Shown here in pieces: positions 8,786 through 17,325 of a stretch of 64,000 nt of DNA. A program made the translations under genes and the position numbers. The notes under the pieces were generated by a model that saw nothing but the letters and a program-made list of their open reading frames with translations, searched no databases and was not told the origin of the DNA. The stretch's first letter is position 1; every line of letters starts with the position of its first letter. Origin of the DNA: Sphingomonadaceae bacterium. Its GTDB lineage: Bacteria > Pseudomonadota > Alphaproteobacteria > Sphingomonadales > Sphingomonadaceae. The stretch is from positions 992,001 to 1,056,000 of the forward strand of contig JACKLA010000001.1 in the NCBI GenBank assembly GCA_024236155.1, given 5' to 3'.

Positions 8786-10215
8786 CTAGGCTTCGTGCAC
8801 GGTCTTGGGCACCATGCAGGCCATCACGCCTTCGCGGCCGTCTTCGCTGCCATAGCCTGACCATTTGACCCCGCCGAAAGGCGCGTCGACCGCGCTGACA
8901 CCGCCGGTGTTGATCGCCAGCATGCCGGCCTCGACTTCCGCGGCCAGGCGGCGTCGGCGCGCCGGGTCGCTGGTCCAGGCATAGGCGGCAAGCCCATAGG
9001 GCAGGCGGTTGGCCTCCTCGATCATCGCGGTCTCACCAGCCATAGGATTGAGGATGGCGACCGGGCCGAACGGTTCCTCGTTCATGATTGCCGCATCGGT
9101 CGGCACTTCGGCCAGTACGGTGGGCTGGTGGAAAAGCCCTGATTGCCGATCCGCTCGCCCCCGGCGAGCAGCTTGCCACCTGCATCCTTCGCATTGCCGA
9201 TCAGCCGTTCCATATTCTCGAGGCCGCGATTGTTGGCCATCGGGCCCATCTGCATGCCGTCCTCGAAGCCGTTGCCGACCTTGAGCGCATTGGCTCGCTC
9301 GACGAAGCCGTCGCGGAATTTCTCGTAGACGCTTTCCTCAATGAGGAAGCGCGTCGGGCTGACGCAGACCTGCCCGGCATTGCGGAAGGCGTTGGGCGTC
9401 ATCGTGTCGAGCGCCCTGTCGATATCGCTGTCGCCGAAAACCATGACCGGGCCGTGGCCGCCCAGTTCCATGGTGCAGATCTTGAGATCGTCTGCCGCGA
9501 GCCGGGCAAGATGCTTGCCGACAGCGGTCGAACCGGTGAAGGTCAGCTTGCGGATTACCGGGCTGCCGAGCAGGTGGCGGCTGACCGTGTCGGGAACGCC
9601 GAACACGCATTGCACCACATCGCCGGGCACGCCTGCATCGAGCAGGGCCTGCACGATGGCGATGCCAGCCGCCGGCGTTTCTTCGCTCGGCTTGACGATG
9701 GTCGAACAGCCCGCCGCCAGCGCGCCGCCGATCTTGCGCATCACATTGAGCGAAGGGAAATTCCATGGCGCGAAGCCTGCCACCGGGCCGACCGGGTGAT
9801 ACTGGATTTCGACGCGGCTCCCCTCGGGCCGTACAAGTGTGCGTCCGTAAAGCCGTTTGCATTCCCCGGCATAGAATTCGAGCAGCATCGCGGCATAGAT
9901 CGTCTCGCCCTTGGCCTCTGCCAGCGGCTTACCCTGTTCGCGGGTCAGCGCCGCGCCGATTTCGCCCGCGCGCTGCTTGATCAGCCCGGCGGCTTTGAGC
10001 AGGATCGCCGCGCGCTGGTCTGCGCCGGTCTTGCGCCAGGCGTGGAACCCGCGCTGTGCCGCTGCGAGCGCTCGGTCGAGATCCTCTGCCGTCGCATGCG
10101 GCAACTGGCCGATCACTTCGCCAGTCGCCGGGTCGATCACATCCTCGGTCACGCGCCCGCCGCCGGAAATCTGTTCGCCCGCGATCAGCAGGTGGAGGGA
10201 AGGATAGTCGGTCAT
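8786..10215 (-). pseudogene. NAD(P)-dependent aldehyde dehydrogenase (succinate-semialdehyde type), broken by one frameshift
   Basis: The upstream part from the ATG at 10215 (MTDYPSLHLLIAGEQISGGG) contains the oxyanion and cofactor blocks GFAPWNFPSLNVMRKIGGAL and FTGSTAVGKHLA, the general-base Glu in TMELGGHG and the nucleophile in NAGQVCVSPTR. The reading frame shifts in the A-run at 9132-9135 (T-run on the coding strand): with one extra T it would read the expected GFFHQPTVLAEVPTDAAIM and continue to the normal C-terminus with EEPFGPVAIL and GGVKWSGYGSEDG, ending at 8786. Nothing else is damaged, so a homopolymer sequencing error is as likely as a genuine mutation. If intact it would encode about 476 residues oxidising succinic or related semialdehydes. 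Confidence 0.85.
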
Positions 10216-10274
10216 CGCAGCAGCCCCGCAATTGTCAGGTGAATGTTCAGGAACACCCATCTAGGGTGGCTGCG

Positions 10275-10637
10275 ATGAAAAGCCAGCTTGCCCTGTTTTC
10301 GTGCGCGATTGCCGTCGCATTTGCGGCACCTGTTACCGCGCAGGCACCACAACTGACGCTCGAACAATCGGCCGCGCTGCGCTGCTCGGCGGCTTTCGCG
10401 CTGGTTGCTGAAGGGCAGGCGAACGGCAATGCGGAGGCATTGGCTTTCCCACCGCTTGCCACGCGCGGCCGCGAGTTTTTCGTTCGCACTTCGGCCCGGA
10501 TCATGGACGAAACAGGGCGGACCCGCGAACAGGTTGCCGCAATGCTGCAGGCGGAGGCGCAAAAGCTGTGGGACGAGGACATGATCGGCGAAGTCATGCC
10601 CGGCTGCATGCTGCTGCTCGATGCATCAGGCGTGTGA
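10275..10637 (+). CDS. Small secreted protein of unknown function
   Basis: A 120-residue protein with a clear Sec signal peptide, MKSQLALFSCAIAVAFAAPV followed by TAQA before the mature part, so it is probably periplasmic. Two cysteines in the mature part (ALRCSAAF and MPGCMLLL) could form a disulfide bond. The rest is helical and contains DEDMIGEVMPGC near the end. I do not recognise the family. The gene starts 59 bases from the divergent aldehyde dehydrogenase start. A longer in-frame start upstream would overlap that gene on the opposite strand and destroy the signal peptide, so it was rejected. Confidence 0.7.
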   Translation: MKSQLALFSCAIAVAFAAPVTAQAPQLTLEQSAALRCSAAFALVAEGQANGNAEALAFPPLATRGREFFVRTSARIMDETGRTREQVAAMLQAEAQKLWDEDMIGEVMPGCMLLLDASGV

Positions 10638-10709
10638 TTTTTCGTTCAGCTTTCACTCATTCAAGATGAACTAGGGTTCCGGCGTCTCGAAATTGCCGGA
10701 GTTCCCGCC

Positions 10710-11171
10710 ATGCGTTCCCTGCTGTTTGCCGCCGCCGCGCTGAGTCTTGCCATGCCTGCCCATGCACAGGAGGCCGAGGTGGATGACACCGAGGGCGCTG
10801 CGATGGCTGAAGAACAGGTCGAACCGATGGACAACCTGCGTGATCGGCTGTCCGATCCGGCAGAGCAGGAGCGCATGGGCGCCATGCTCGGCGCGATGAG
10901 CGAAGTGCTGCTGGACATGCCCATCGGCCCGCTGTTCGCCGCGATGGAGCGGGCGGGCGGGGTCGATGCTCCCGAAGTCGATAACAATGCGACCTTGCGC
11001 GACATGGCCGGTGCAGATGCTGAAAATATCTCCGCCGAAATCGCCGACAAGGTGCCGCAGATGATGGGCGTGATGGGTGAGATGACCGATGTTTTCGCGG
11101 CGATGGCCCCGCTGCGAGGCCAGATGGCCGGGCAGATGCGCGAACGGGTCGAGGCTGCCGAAGTCGACTAG
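10710..11171 (+). CDS. Small secreted acidic, methionine-rich protein of unknown function
   Basis: A 153-residue protein with signal peptide MRSLLFAAAALSLAMPAHA then QEAEVDD. The mature protein is acidic, has no cysteine and is unusually rich in methionine, with segments such as MGAMLGAMSEVLLDMPIG and MMGVMGEMTDVFAAMAPL that look like amphipathic helices. No recognised domain. It follows the other small secreted gene after 72 bases and may be in the same transcript. A metal-binding or chaperone-like role would be speculation. Confidence 0.7.
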   Translation: MRSLLFAAAALSLAMPAHAQEAEVDDTEGAAMAEEQVEPMDNLRDRLSDPAEQERMGAMLGAMSEVLLDMPIGPLFAAMERAGGVDAPEVDNNATLRDMAGADAENISAEIADKVPQMMGVMGEMTDVFAAMAPLRGQMAGQMRERVEAAEVD

Positions 11172-11265
11172 GCGAAATCGATTAGGTTTCTATCCGCCGG
11201 AAAATCCGGTTGTTGCAACGTGTAACGGTTTACCCGGGTGCGCGCTTGCGGCATGGGAGAAGGCC

Positions 11266-11937
11266 ATGTGGCGCCTCTATCAATTCCCGCTCTGCCCGTT
11301 CTCGCGCAAGGTGCGCCTGCTGATGAGCGAGAAGGGCATAGGCTATGAGCTTTGGCGCGAAAACCCGTGGGACAATCGCGACGAATTCTGGGCACTGAAC
11401 CCGGCAGGTCGCACACCCGTGCTGCACGATCCGGACAAGAAGCTGACCCTGTGTGACAGCCGCGCGATTTGCGAATATTTCGAAGAAACGGTCGACCAGA
11501 CCCCGCTGATCGGCGGCACTGCCAGGGAACGTGCAGAAATTCGTCGCCTCGTCGCGCTGTTCGACGAGAGCTTCTTCAACGATGTCACTGCGCCGATGCT
11601 CAATGAGAAGATGAAGAAGCGCATCGTGCTGCGCCAGCCGCCGGATTCGCGGCGGCTGAGCCAGGCGATGAAGCTGGCGCATGGGCATCTCGATTACATC
11701 GATTGGCTGATCGACAACCGCACCTGGCTTGCGGGGCCGCGCATGAGCCTGGCGGATCTGGCGGCAGCGGCGCAAATCTCTGTGGTCGACTACCTTGGCG
11801 GGATCGACTGGGCAGGGCACGAACAGGCTAAGGGCTGGTATGCCGTGTTCAAGAGCCGCCCCAGTTTCCGCCCGCTGCTGTCCGAACGGATGGAGGTGAT
11901 CCAGCCGCCAAAGCATTACGCGCTGGTAGACGGGTAA
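11266..11937 (+). CDS. Glutathione S-transferase family protein
   Basis: A 223-residue two-domain GST. The thioredoxin-fold N-terminal half begins MWRLYQFPLCPFSRKVRLLM, with a CPFS motif at the glutathione-facing position, followed by NPAGRTPVLHD (cis-Pro) and LCDSRAICEYFEE (glutathione gamma-Glu binding Ser-Arg). The all-helical C-terminal half contains RTWLAGPRMSLADLAAAAQI, including the conserved capping-box Ser-x-x-Asp. The ATG at 11266 follows GAGAAGG. Specific substrate unknown; proximity to msrB suggests a redox-stress setting only in a general way. Confidence 0.87.
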   Translation: MWRLYQFPLCPFSRKVRLLMSEKGIGYELWRENPWDNRDEFWALNPAGRTPVLHDPDKKLTLCDSRAICEYFEETVDQTPLIGGTARERAEIRRLVALFDESFFNDVTAPMLNEKMKKRIVLRQPPDSRRLSQAMKLAHGHLDYIDWLIDNRTWLAGPRMSLADLAAAAQISVVDYLGGIDWAGHEQAKGWYAVFKSRPSFRPLLSERMEVIQPPKHYALVDG

Positions 11938-11988
11938 GTTTTCGCGCCAGTCGCGCGAACACTATCTCCCGCCCGCAAGGAGATTCTT

Positions 11989-12393
11989 ATGACCATCGAT
12001 TTCACCCTCTCGGCAGAGGAATGGCGCAAGCGGCTTAGCCCCGAACAGTTCCATATCCTGCGCGAGAAAGGCACCGAGCGGGCCTTCACCGGCAAATATG
12101 ACAAACACTACGATGCGGGTGAGTATTTCTGCGCCGGATGCGGTCAGAAGCTGTTTGCAAGCGATGCAAAATACAACAGCGGCTGCGGCTGGCCTGCCTT
12201 CACCGTTCCGGCGGATGCCGAGGCGGTGGACGAGCATCGCGATACATCGCACGGGATGGTCCGCACCGAAGTGACCTGTTCCAACTGCGGCGGGCATCTG
12301 GGCCATGTGTTCCCCGACGGCCCGCCCGACCAAGGCGGTATGCGTTATTGCATCAACAGCGCCGCAATCGACTTCGAACCGGAGGACAAATAG
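11989..12393 (+). CDS. msrB: Peptide-methionine (R)-S-oxide reductase MsrB
   Basis: A 134-residue cytoplasmic enzyme that reduces the R-epimer of methionine sulfoxide. The family pattern is complete: the FTGKYDKHYDAGEYFCAGCG block, the SGCGWPAF tryptophan pocket, the second metal-binding pair in TCSNCGGHLGHVFPDGP, and the catalytic selenocysteine-equivalent cysteine in MRYCINSAAIDF. Two CxxC pairs indicate a structural zinc. The ATG at 11989 has AAGGAG about 7 bases upstream. The S-epimer enzyme, msrA, is encoded separately about 13 kb away in this window. Confidence 0.95.
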   Translation: MTIDFTLSAEEWRKRLSPEQFHILREKGTERAFTGKYDKHYDAGEYFCAGCGQKLFASDAKYNSGCGWPAFTVPADAEAVDEHRDTSHGMVRTEVTCSNCGGHLGHVFPDGPPDQGGMRYCINSAAIDFEPEDK

Positions 12394-12450
12394 TCGCCAC
12401 CCCGTTCACGCGGGATTATAACTCGCCTATGCAGTGGGGGAGGCTGACAG

Positions 12451-14646
12451 ATGCGCCATAATTTGCGGCGCCAGATGACTGCAGGGTGGATGGCGAAAAG
12501 AGGAAGTCGGCGCAAGGCCGCCGCAAATCGCAAGGTCAAGGACAAGCCCGTCCGCACCGGCTGGCGGCTGTGGCTGCGCCGTTTCGTCATTACCGGACTG
12601 GTGGTGTCGCTGCTCGGCGCGCTGTTCCTCGGCCTTGCAGTGGCTTTTGCCGCGCGCTCGCTCCCCAGCTTTGCCGAACTCAAGGCGACGCAGAATGCGC
12701 AGACCATCGTCGTGCGCGCGCGAGACGGGACGGAGATCGTCGAACTGGGGCCGAGCTTCGGCAAATGGATCGATGCCGAGGATATTCCCGACAATATGAA
12801 GAATGCGATGGTCGCGGTGGAAGATCGCCGCTTCTATTCGCATCCCGGCGTCGACCCCTATGGCCTTGCGCGGGCCTTGTGGGTTGCCGGGACGGGCGAC
12901 AAGCGTGTTTCCGCAACGTCGACCATCAGCCAGCAGCTGGCGCGCAACCTGTTCCTCAACAACAATCGCAGCCTCGACCGCAAGATGCGCGAGGCGGTGC
13001 TGGCGATGGCGCTGGAGTGGAAATTCTCCAAGGACGAGATTCTCGAGCTCTATCTCAACAAGGTCTATTTCGGCGGCGGCGCCTATGGGATCGACAGCGC
13101 CAGCCGAAAATTCTTCAGCCACCCGGCGACCGAGCTTTCGACCGGAGAGGCGGCGATCATTGCCGGGCTGGTCAAGGCCCCCAGCCGCTATTCACCGACC
13201 GCCGATGTGCAGCGCGCGGTCGACCGGGCGCAGGTCGTGCTGCGACTGATGAAAGAGCAGGAGATGATTTCTCCCTCGGTCTCGGTCGATCCGTCTGCCG
13301 TCAAGCTCAAGCAGGATACGGCGCAGAATTCGGTCCGCTATTTCACCGACTGGGCGCTGCCCCAGCTTGACCTGCTGCTGCCAGAAACCAGCGAACCGAT
13401 CGAGGTCTGGACGACGATCGACATCGGCATGCAGCGCGCAGCGGAAACCGCGATTTCGGCCAACACGCCCAAGGGGGCGCAGGGCGCATTGGTCAGCCTG
13501 GATCGTGACGGGGCGATCCTCGCGATGATTGGCGGCACCGACTATGTCGAAACGAACTACAACCGCGCGACCGATGCAGTGCGCCAGCCGGGTTCGAGCT
13601 GGAAGCTGTTTGTCTATATGGCGGCGCTCGAAGCCGGCTATAATCCGGAATCGAGGGTGAAGGACGTACCGGTCACTATCGACGGGTGGAGCCCGCGCAA
13701 CTCGGGTGGCAGCTATGCCGGCGATATCGATGTGCGCACGGCCTTTGCCTATTCGAAGAACACCGTCGCGGCGCAACTCGGCAACGAAGTCGGTTTCGGC
13801 ACGGTCGCGAGCATGGCGCGGCGTTTCGGCATCACTACGCCGATCAAGACCTTTCCCTCGATGGTGCTGGGCACGTCTGAAACGCGGCTGATCGACATGA
13901 CCCGCGCCTTTGCGGCGGTTTCGGCGGGCGGCAAGTCGATCGAGCCCTATGGCATCGTGAAAGTGACTACTGCGGATGGTGACACGCTGTATGAGCATGA
14001 GCGCGCACGCAGCACCCAGCTGGTGCCCGAATATGTCGCTGCCGGGATCACCGACCTGCTGCAGACAGCGGTCAGCACCGGCACCGGGCGCGCGGCGCAG
14101 ATCGGCAGGCCGGTGGCGGGCAAGACCGGCACGACCAGTTCGAACAAGGATGGCTATTTCGTCGGCTTTTCCAGCGGGATCACCACCGGCGTGTGGATGG
14201 GGCGTGATGACAACAAGGCGGTTTCCGGCCTGCAGGGTGGCCGCGCTCCGGCCCAGGCTTTCGCCGCCTATATGCGCTATGCTGTGAAGGACCGCCCGGT
14301 CGAAAAATTCAACACCGAGCTGAAACTACCCGAATGGCAGCTCGAACCCGATGACGAGTTCTATTTCGGCGACCCCGACGATTACTATTATATCGACGAG
14401 CAGGGGAACCTGATCGAGCCGGGGCAGGGCGGCGAGCCGGGACAGAGGCCGGAGGGCGTGCAGGGTGAAGGCGACGTGCTCGACCGCCCGCGCAATCGCC
14501 CGCCGCAGGGCACATCGGGCGATAACGGGCAGGCCGCGAGCGACGATTTCCTCGACAGGGCAACTGGCGGAGGCCAGCCGAGGCCGACCCCGCAGCCACC
14601 GCGCCCGGCACCGACGCGCATCCCGACACAGGCACCGGGGCAGTAG
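12451..14646 (+). CDS. Class A penicillin-binding protein (PBP1A-type transglycosylase/transpeptidase)
   Basis: A 731-residue bifunctional peptidoglycan synthase. A basic cytoplasmic tail is followed by one membrane segment at about residues 45-70. The glycosyltransferase family 51 domain has the catalytic-Glu block VAVEDRRFYSHPGVDP and SQQLARNLFLNN, then EWKFSKDEILELYLNKVYFG. The transpeptidase domain has SxxK at Ser382 (QPGSSWKLF), SxN in AYSKNTVAAQL and KTG in GKTGTTSSNKDGYFVGF. The C-terminus after about residue 640 is a long low-complexity Gly/Pro/Gln/Arg tail, not a known domain. GGAGG lies 7 bases before the chosen ATG; an internal ATG at 12490 is possible. Confidence 0.95.
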   Translation: MRHNLRRQMTAGWMAKRGSRRKAAANRKVKDKPVRTGWRLWLRRFVITGLVVSLLGALFLGLAVAFAARSLPSFAELKATQNAQTIVVRARDGTEIVELGPSFGKWIDAEDIPDNMKNAMVAVEDRRFYSHPGVDPYGLARALWVAGTGDKRVSATSTISQQLARNLFLNNNRSLDRKMREAVLAMALEWKFSKDEILELYLNKVYFGGGAYGIDSASRKFFSHPATELSTGEAAIIAGLVKAPSRYSPTADVQRAVDRAQVVLRLMKEQEMISPSVSVDPSAVKLKQDTAQNSVRYFTDWALPQLDLLLPETSEPIEVWTTIDIGMQRAAETAISANTPKGAQGALVSLDRDGAILAMIGGTDYVETNYNRATDAVRQPGSSWKLFVYMAALEAGYNPESRVKDVPVTIDGWSPRNSGGSYAGDIDVRTAFAYSKNTVAAQLGNEVGFGTVASMARRFGITTPIKTFPSMVLGTSETRLIDMTRAFAAVSAGGKSIEPYGIVKVTTADGDTLYEHERARSTQLVPEYVAAGITDLLQTAVSTGTGRAAQIGRPVAGKTGTTSSNKDGYFVGFSSGITTGVWMGRDDNKAVSGLQGGRAPAQAFAAYMRYAVKDRPVEKFNTELKLPEWQLEPDDEFYFGDPDDYYYIDEQGNLIEPGQGGEPGQRPEGVQGEGDVLDRPRNRPPQGTSGDNGQAASDDFLDRATGGGQPRPTPQPPRPAPTRIPTQAPGQ

Positions 14647-14712
14647 CGGCACGTCCGCCGGGCAGTACCCTCTCACGGGAGGGGCGGCTTATTCCAACGA
14701 TATCGCGGCAGC

Positions 14713-14748
14713 AAAAAGGGCCGCTCCCCATATCCGGGAAGCGGCCCT
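14713..14748 (-). terminator. Rho-independent terminator downstream of degP
   Basis: AGGGCCGCT at 14717-14725 pairs perfectly with AGCGGCCCT at 14740-14748 around a 14-base loop. On the minus strand the stem is followed directly by five T residues (the A-run 14713-14717 on the plus strand), the classic intrinsic terminator order for the degP transcript, which ends 23 bases before it. It can also slow plus-strand transcription coming from the penicillin-binding protein gene, but there the trailing sequence is less U-rich. Confidence 0.8.
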
Positions 14749-14770
14749 CGTTCGTTCTCGCCTGTCTGTC

Positions 14771-16303
14771 TCAGCGGATCCGGATCGGGCGATAGATCGC
14801 ATTGCTGCCGCGGAAGGGCTTGATCCTCAGCAGGATGGCCTCGCGCCCGGCAGCCTCGGCCTCACGGATCGCTGCTTCGAGGTCCTCGACCGAGTTGACC
14901 GGCTTGTAATTCGCGGTGAGCACGATGTCGCGGCGGTTCAGACCCTTCGCCGCGGCATCAGAGTTGCCATCCACTCTGGCAATGGCGAGGCCTTGCGTAT
15001 CGGCCGGCGCGCCAAGCTGGCGAGCAATCTCCGGCGTCATCGGTACGACTTGCAGGCCGAGCTTCTCGCCTATCAGGTTGTCGCCCTGCATATCCTGAGG
15101 CAAACCCTGATCGTCGTCATCCTGACTGAACATCTGGCTCCGCGCGATTTCTTCTTCGCTCGGACGCTTGCCGACAGTGGCAGTTACCGAGCGCCGTTCA
15201 CCATCACGCAGCAGTTCGATCGGAATGCGGGTGCCTGGCTTGATGTTGGCGACGATAAAGGACAGCGTCTGGTCGCGTGTCACGTCCTTGCCGTTGACCT
15301 TGGTCACGATGTCGCCCGGCTTGATGCCGGCTTTGTCGGCGGCTTCATCGGGCATAACGATCTGTACCAGTTCGCCGCGATTCTTCGGCAAACCGAGAGA
15401 GTCCGCCAGATCATCATCGACCGACTGGATGCTGACACCGAGGTAGCCTCGCTCGATAGCCTCGCCCGATTTCAGCTTGTCCACGATAGGCGACGCGATT
15501 TCTGCAGGGATGGCGAAGCCGATGCCCACGCTGCCGCCCGAAGGTGAAAAGATCGCATTGTTGATGCCGATCACGTCACCCTGCATGTTGAACAGCGGGC
15601 CGCCCGAATTGCCGCGATTGATGCTGGCATCGGTCTGGATATAGCGATCGAACGCCCCACCACTGCCCGGGGGGGTGCGATAGACTGCCGAAACAATGCC
15701 GCTGGTAACCGTGCCGCCAAGGCTGAATGGGTTGCCGATTGCGATAACCCAGTCACCGACACGGGCCTTGGTGCTGTCGCCGAAGTGGACGAACGGGAAC
15801 GCCTCGCTGCGGTTGATCTTGAGCACCGCAAGGTCCGATTGCGGATCAGTGCCAACCAGTTCGGCGTCGTACTCCGTACCGTCCGAAAGCGTTACGGTGA
15901 TTTCCTCGACCGTGCCTCTCGGGCCTGTATTGTCAGATGGCGGGGCGATCACATGGTTGTTGGTTACGACGTAACCGTCTGCCGAAACGATGAAGCCCGA
16001 TCCAAGCGACTGCGCCTCGCGCGTCTGGGGCTGTTGCGGCTGGCGGAACAGCTGGCCAAGCGGCGAACCAGCGAACGGGTTGGTCACCTCGACCCGCTGG
16101 CGGGTGGAGATGTTGACCACCGCAGGCGCGAGCTGTTCGGTCAGGTCGGCAAAGCTTTCGGGCGCCCCCGCGCGCGGTACGACGCCTGCCATGCGGCTGT
16201 CGTCGTTCTGCGCCACCTGGGCGCCAGCGGGATGGCCGGTAACCAGCGAGATGGCAGCGCCACCCACCAGCAGGGCGGAGGTCAATCCATAGGCATATCG
16301 CAC
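14771..16303 (-). CDS. degP: DegP/Do-family periplasmic serine protease
   Basis: A trypsin-like quality-control protease of the periplasm, about 510 residues. A signal peptide (ending in HPAGAQ) is followed by the triad blocks VVTNNHVIAP (His), DPQSDLAVLKI (Asp) and RGNSGGPLFN (Ser), then two PDZ domains (GYLGVSIQSVDDD and, near the end, GLNRRDIVLTANYKPVNSVE). I chose the GTG at 16303 because AAGGA lies about 10 bases upstream; the GTG at 16312 is also possible but leaves almost no spacer. It lies downstream of hflK-hflC on the same strand after a 177-base gap, forming an envelope proteolysis group, and ends at a strong terminator. Confidence 0.93.
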   Translation of the reverse strand: MRYAYGLTSALLVGGAAISLVTGHPAGAQVAQNDDSRMAGVVPRAGAPESFADLTEQLAPAVVNISTRQRVEVTNPFAGSPLGQLFRQPQQPQTREAQSLGSGFIVSADGYVVTNNHVIAPPSDNTGPRGTVEEITVTLSDGTEYDAELVGTDPQSDLAVLKINRSEAFPFVHFGDSTKARVGDWVIAIGNPFSLGGTVTSGIVSAVYRTPPGSGGAFDRYIQTDASINRGNSGGPLFNMQGDVIGINNAIFSPSGGSVGIGFAIPAEIASPIVDKLKSGEAIERGYLGVSIQSVDDDLADSLGLPKNRGELVQIVMPDEAADKAGIKPGDIVTKVNGKDVTRDQTLSFIVANIKPGTRIPIELLRDGERRSVTATVGKRPSEEEIARSQMFSQDDDDQGLPQDMQGDNLIGEKLGLQVVPMTPEIARQLGAPADTQGLAIARVDGNSDAAAKGLNRRDIVLTANYKPVNSVEDLEAAIREAEAAGREAILLRIKPFRGSNAIYRPIRIR

Positions 16304-16480
16304 AGGCTTCACGTCCTTTTGTTTCCTTCTCGTTTCGATCCAGCTGACTGGCACAACAAGGCCAGTTATGGACACGAATTCACTCCCCGGGGGCTTAATG
16401 TCGATTGAACGAGCCATGTCGTTCATCGACCTCTATGGGCCGCCTGCCCCGACAGGACCGGCCCGAAACCTTGATCGACC

Positions 16481-17320
16481 CTATCGCCGCCCGCGGAACT
16501 GGCGCAGGTATTCATTGTCCGGCGAGAGGATCAGGCTGTTCTGCGGCCCGTCTTCGCCGTTGTTGTTGAAGGTCGCCCTATAGCTCTGCATGGCGCGGTA
16601 GAAATCGTAGAACTGCGGATCCTTGCCGAATGCATCGGCATAGATCTTCGCTGCCTGCGCGTCAGCCTCTGCCTTGATCACGAGTGCGTCACGATTGCCC
16701 TGTGCGCGGATGGTGCGTGCTTCGCGCTGGCGGTCGGTCTCCATTCGCTGGAAGGCTGAGTCGAGCGGGGCACCCGATGGCAGGTCGGTGCGCTTGATCT
16801 GCACATCGATGATCTCTGCGCCATACTGCCGTGCCTGCCGGTCCAGCTTCTCGCGCACATTGGCCAGCGCCGTACCGCGTTCGGCAGTCAGCATCGATGC
16901 GAATGTGCGGCGGCCGAGTTCCTGCCGGAGAACCGAATTGAGGATCGGCTCGAGCGCGGTGCGAACGCCGTCCGTGCTTCCGGCACGTTCGACCATGCGG
17001 ATCGGATCGGTGATCCGGAAGCGGGCATAGGCATCGACCAGCAGGCGCTGCTGGTCGTTCGACAGCACCTCTTCCTGTTTCATCTCAAGATCGAGGATGC
17101 GCTTCTCGATCTTCTGGACCGAGTCGATGAACGGAATACGCAAATACAGGCCCGCAGCGGTCTTGCCGCCCGGTTTGTTGACCGTCCCGATAGGCTGGCC
17201 GGTCCGGATGACGACGACCTGTTCTTCCTCGCTCACCACATAGGCGCTGAGCAGAAAGCCAACCAGCGCAGCAGCGATGGCGATGATCGACAGGCGATGG
17301 TTTTCCCAGATATTCTGCAT
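16481..17320 (-). CDS. hflC: FtsH protease modulator HflC
   Basis: A 279-residue SPFH/prohibitin-fold protein that forms with HflK a large membrane cage around the FtsH protease. One N-terminal membrane segment, about residues 8-26 (LSIIAIAAALVGFLLSAYVV), is followed by the SPFH core with FIDSVQKIEKRILDLEMKQE and LLVDAYARFRITDP, then a long charged coiled-coil region, EADAQAAKIYADAF, and the C-terminal FYRAMQSYRATF block. It starts 5 bases after hflK, so both are on one transcript. Confidence 0.94.
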   Translation of the reverse strand: MQNIWENHRLSIIAIAAALVGFLLSAYVVSEEEQVVVIRTGQPIGTVNKPGGKTAAGLYLRIPFIDSVQKIEKRILDLEMKQEEVLSNDQQRLLVDAYARFRITDPIRMVERAGSTDGVRTALEPILNSVLRQELGRRTFASMLTAERGTALANVREKLDRQARQYGAEIIDVQIKRTDLPSGAPLDSAFQRMETDRQREARTIRAQGNRDALVIKAEADAQAAKIYADAFGKDPQFYDFYRAMQSYRATFNNNGEDGPQNSLILSPDNEYLRQFRGRR

Positions 17321-17325
17321 CGGCC

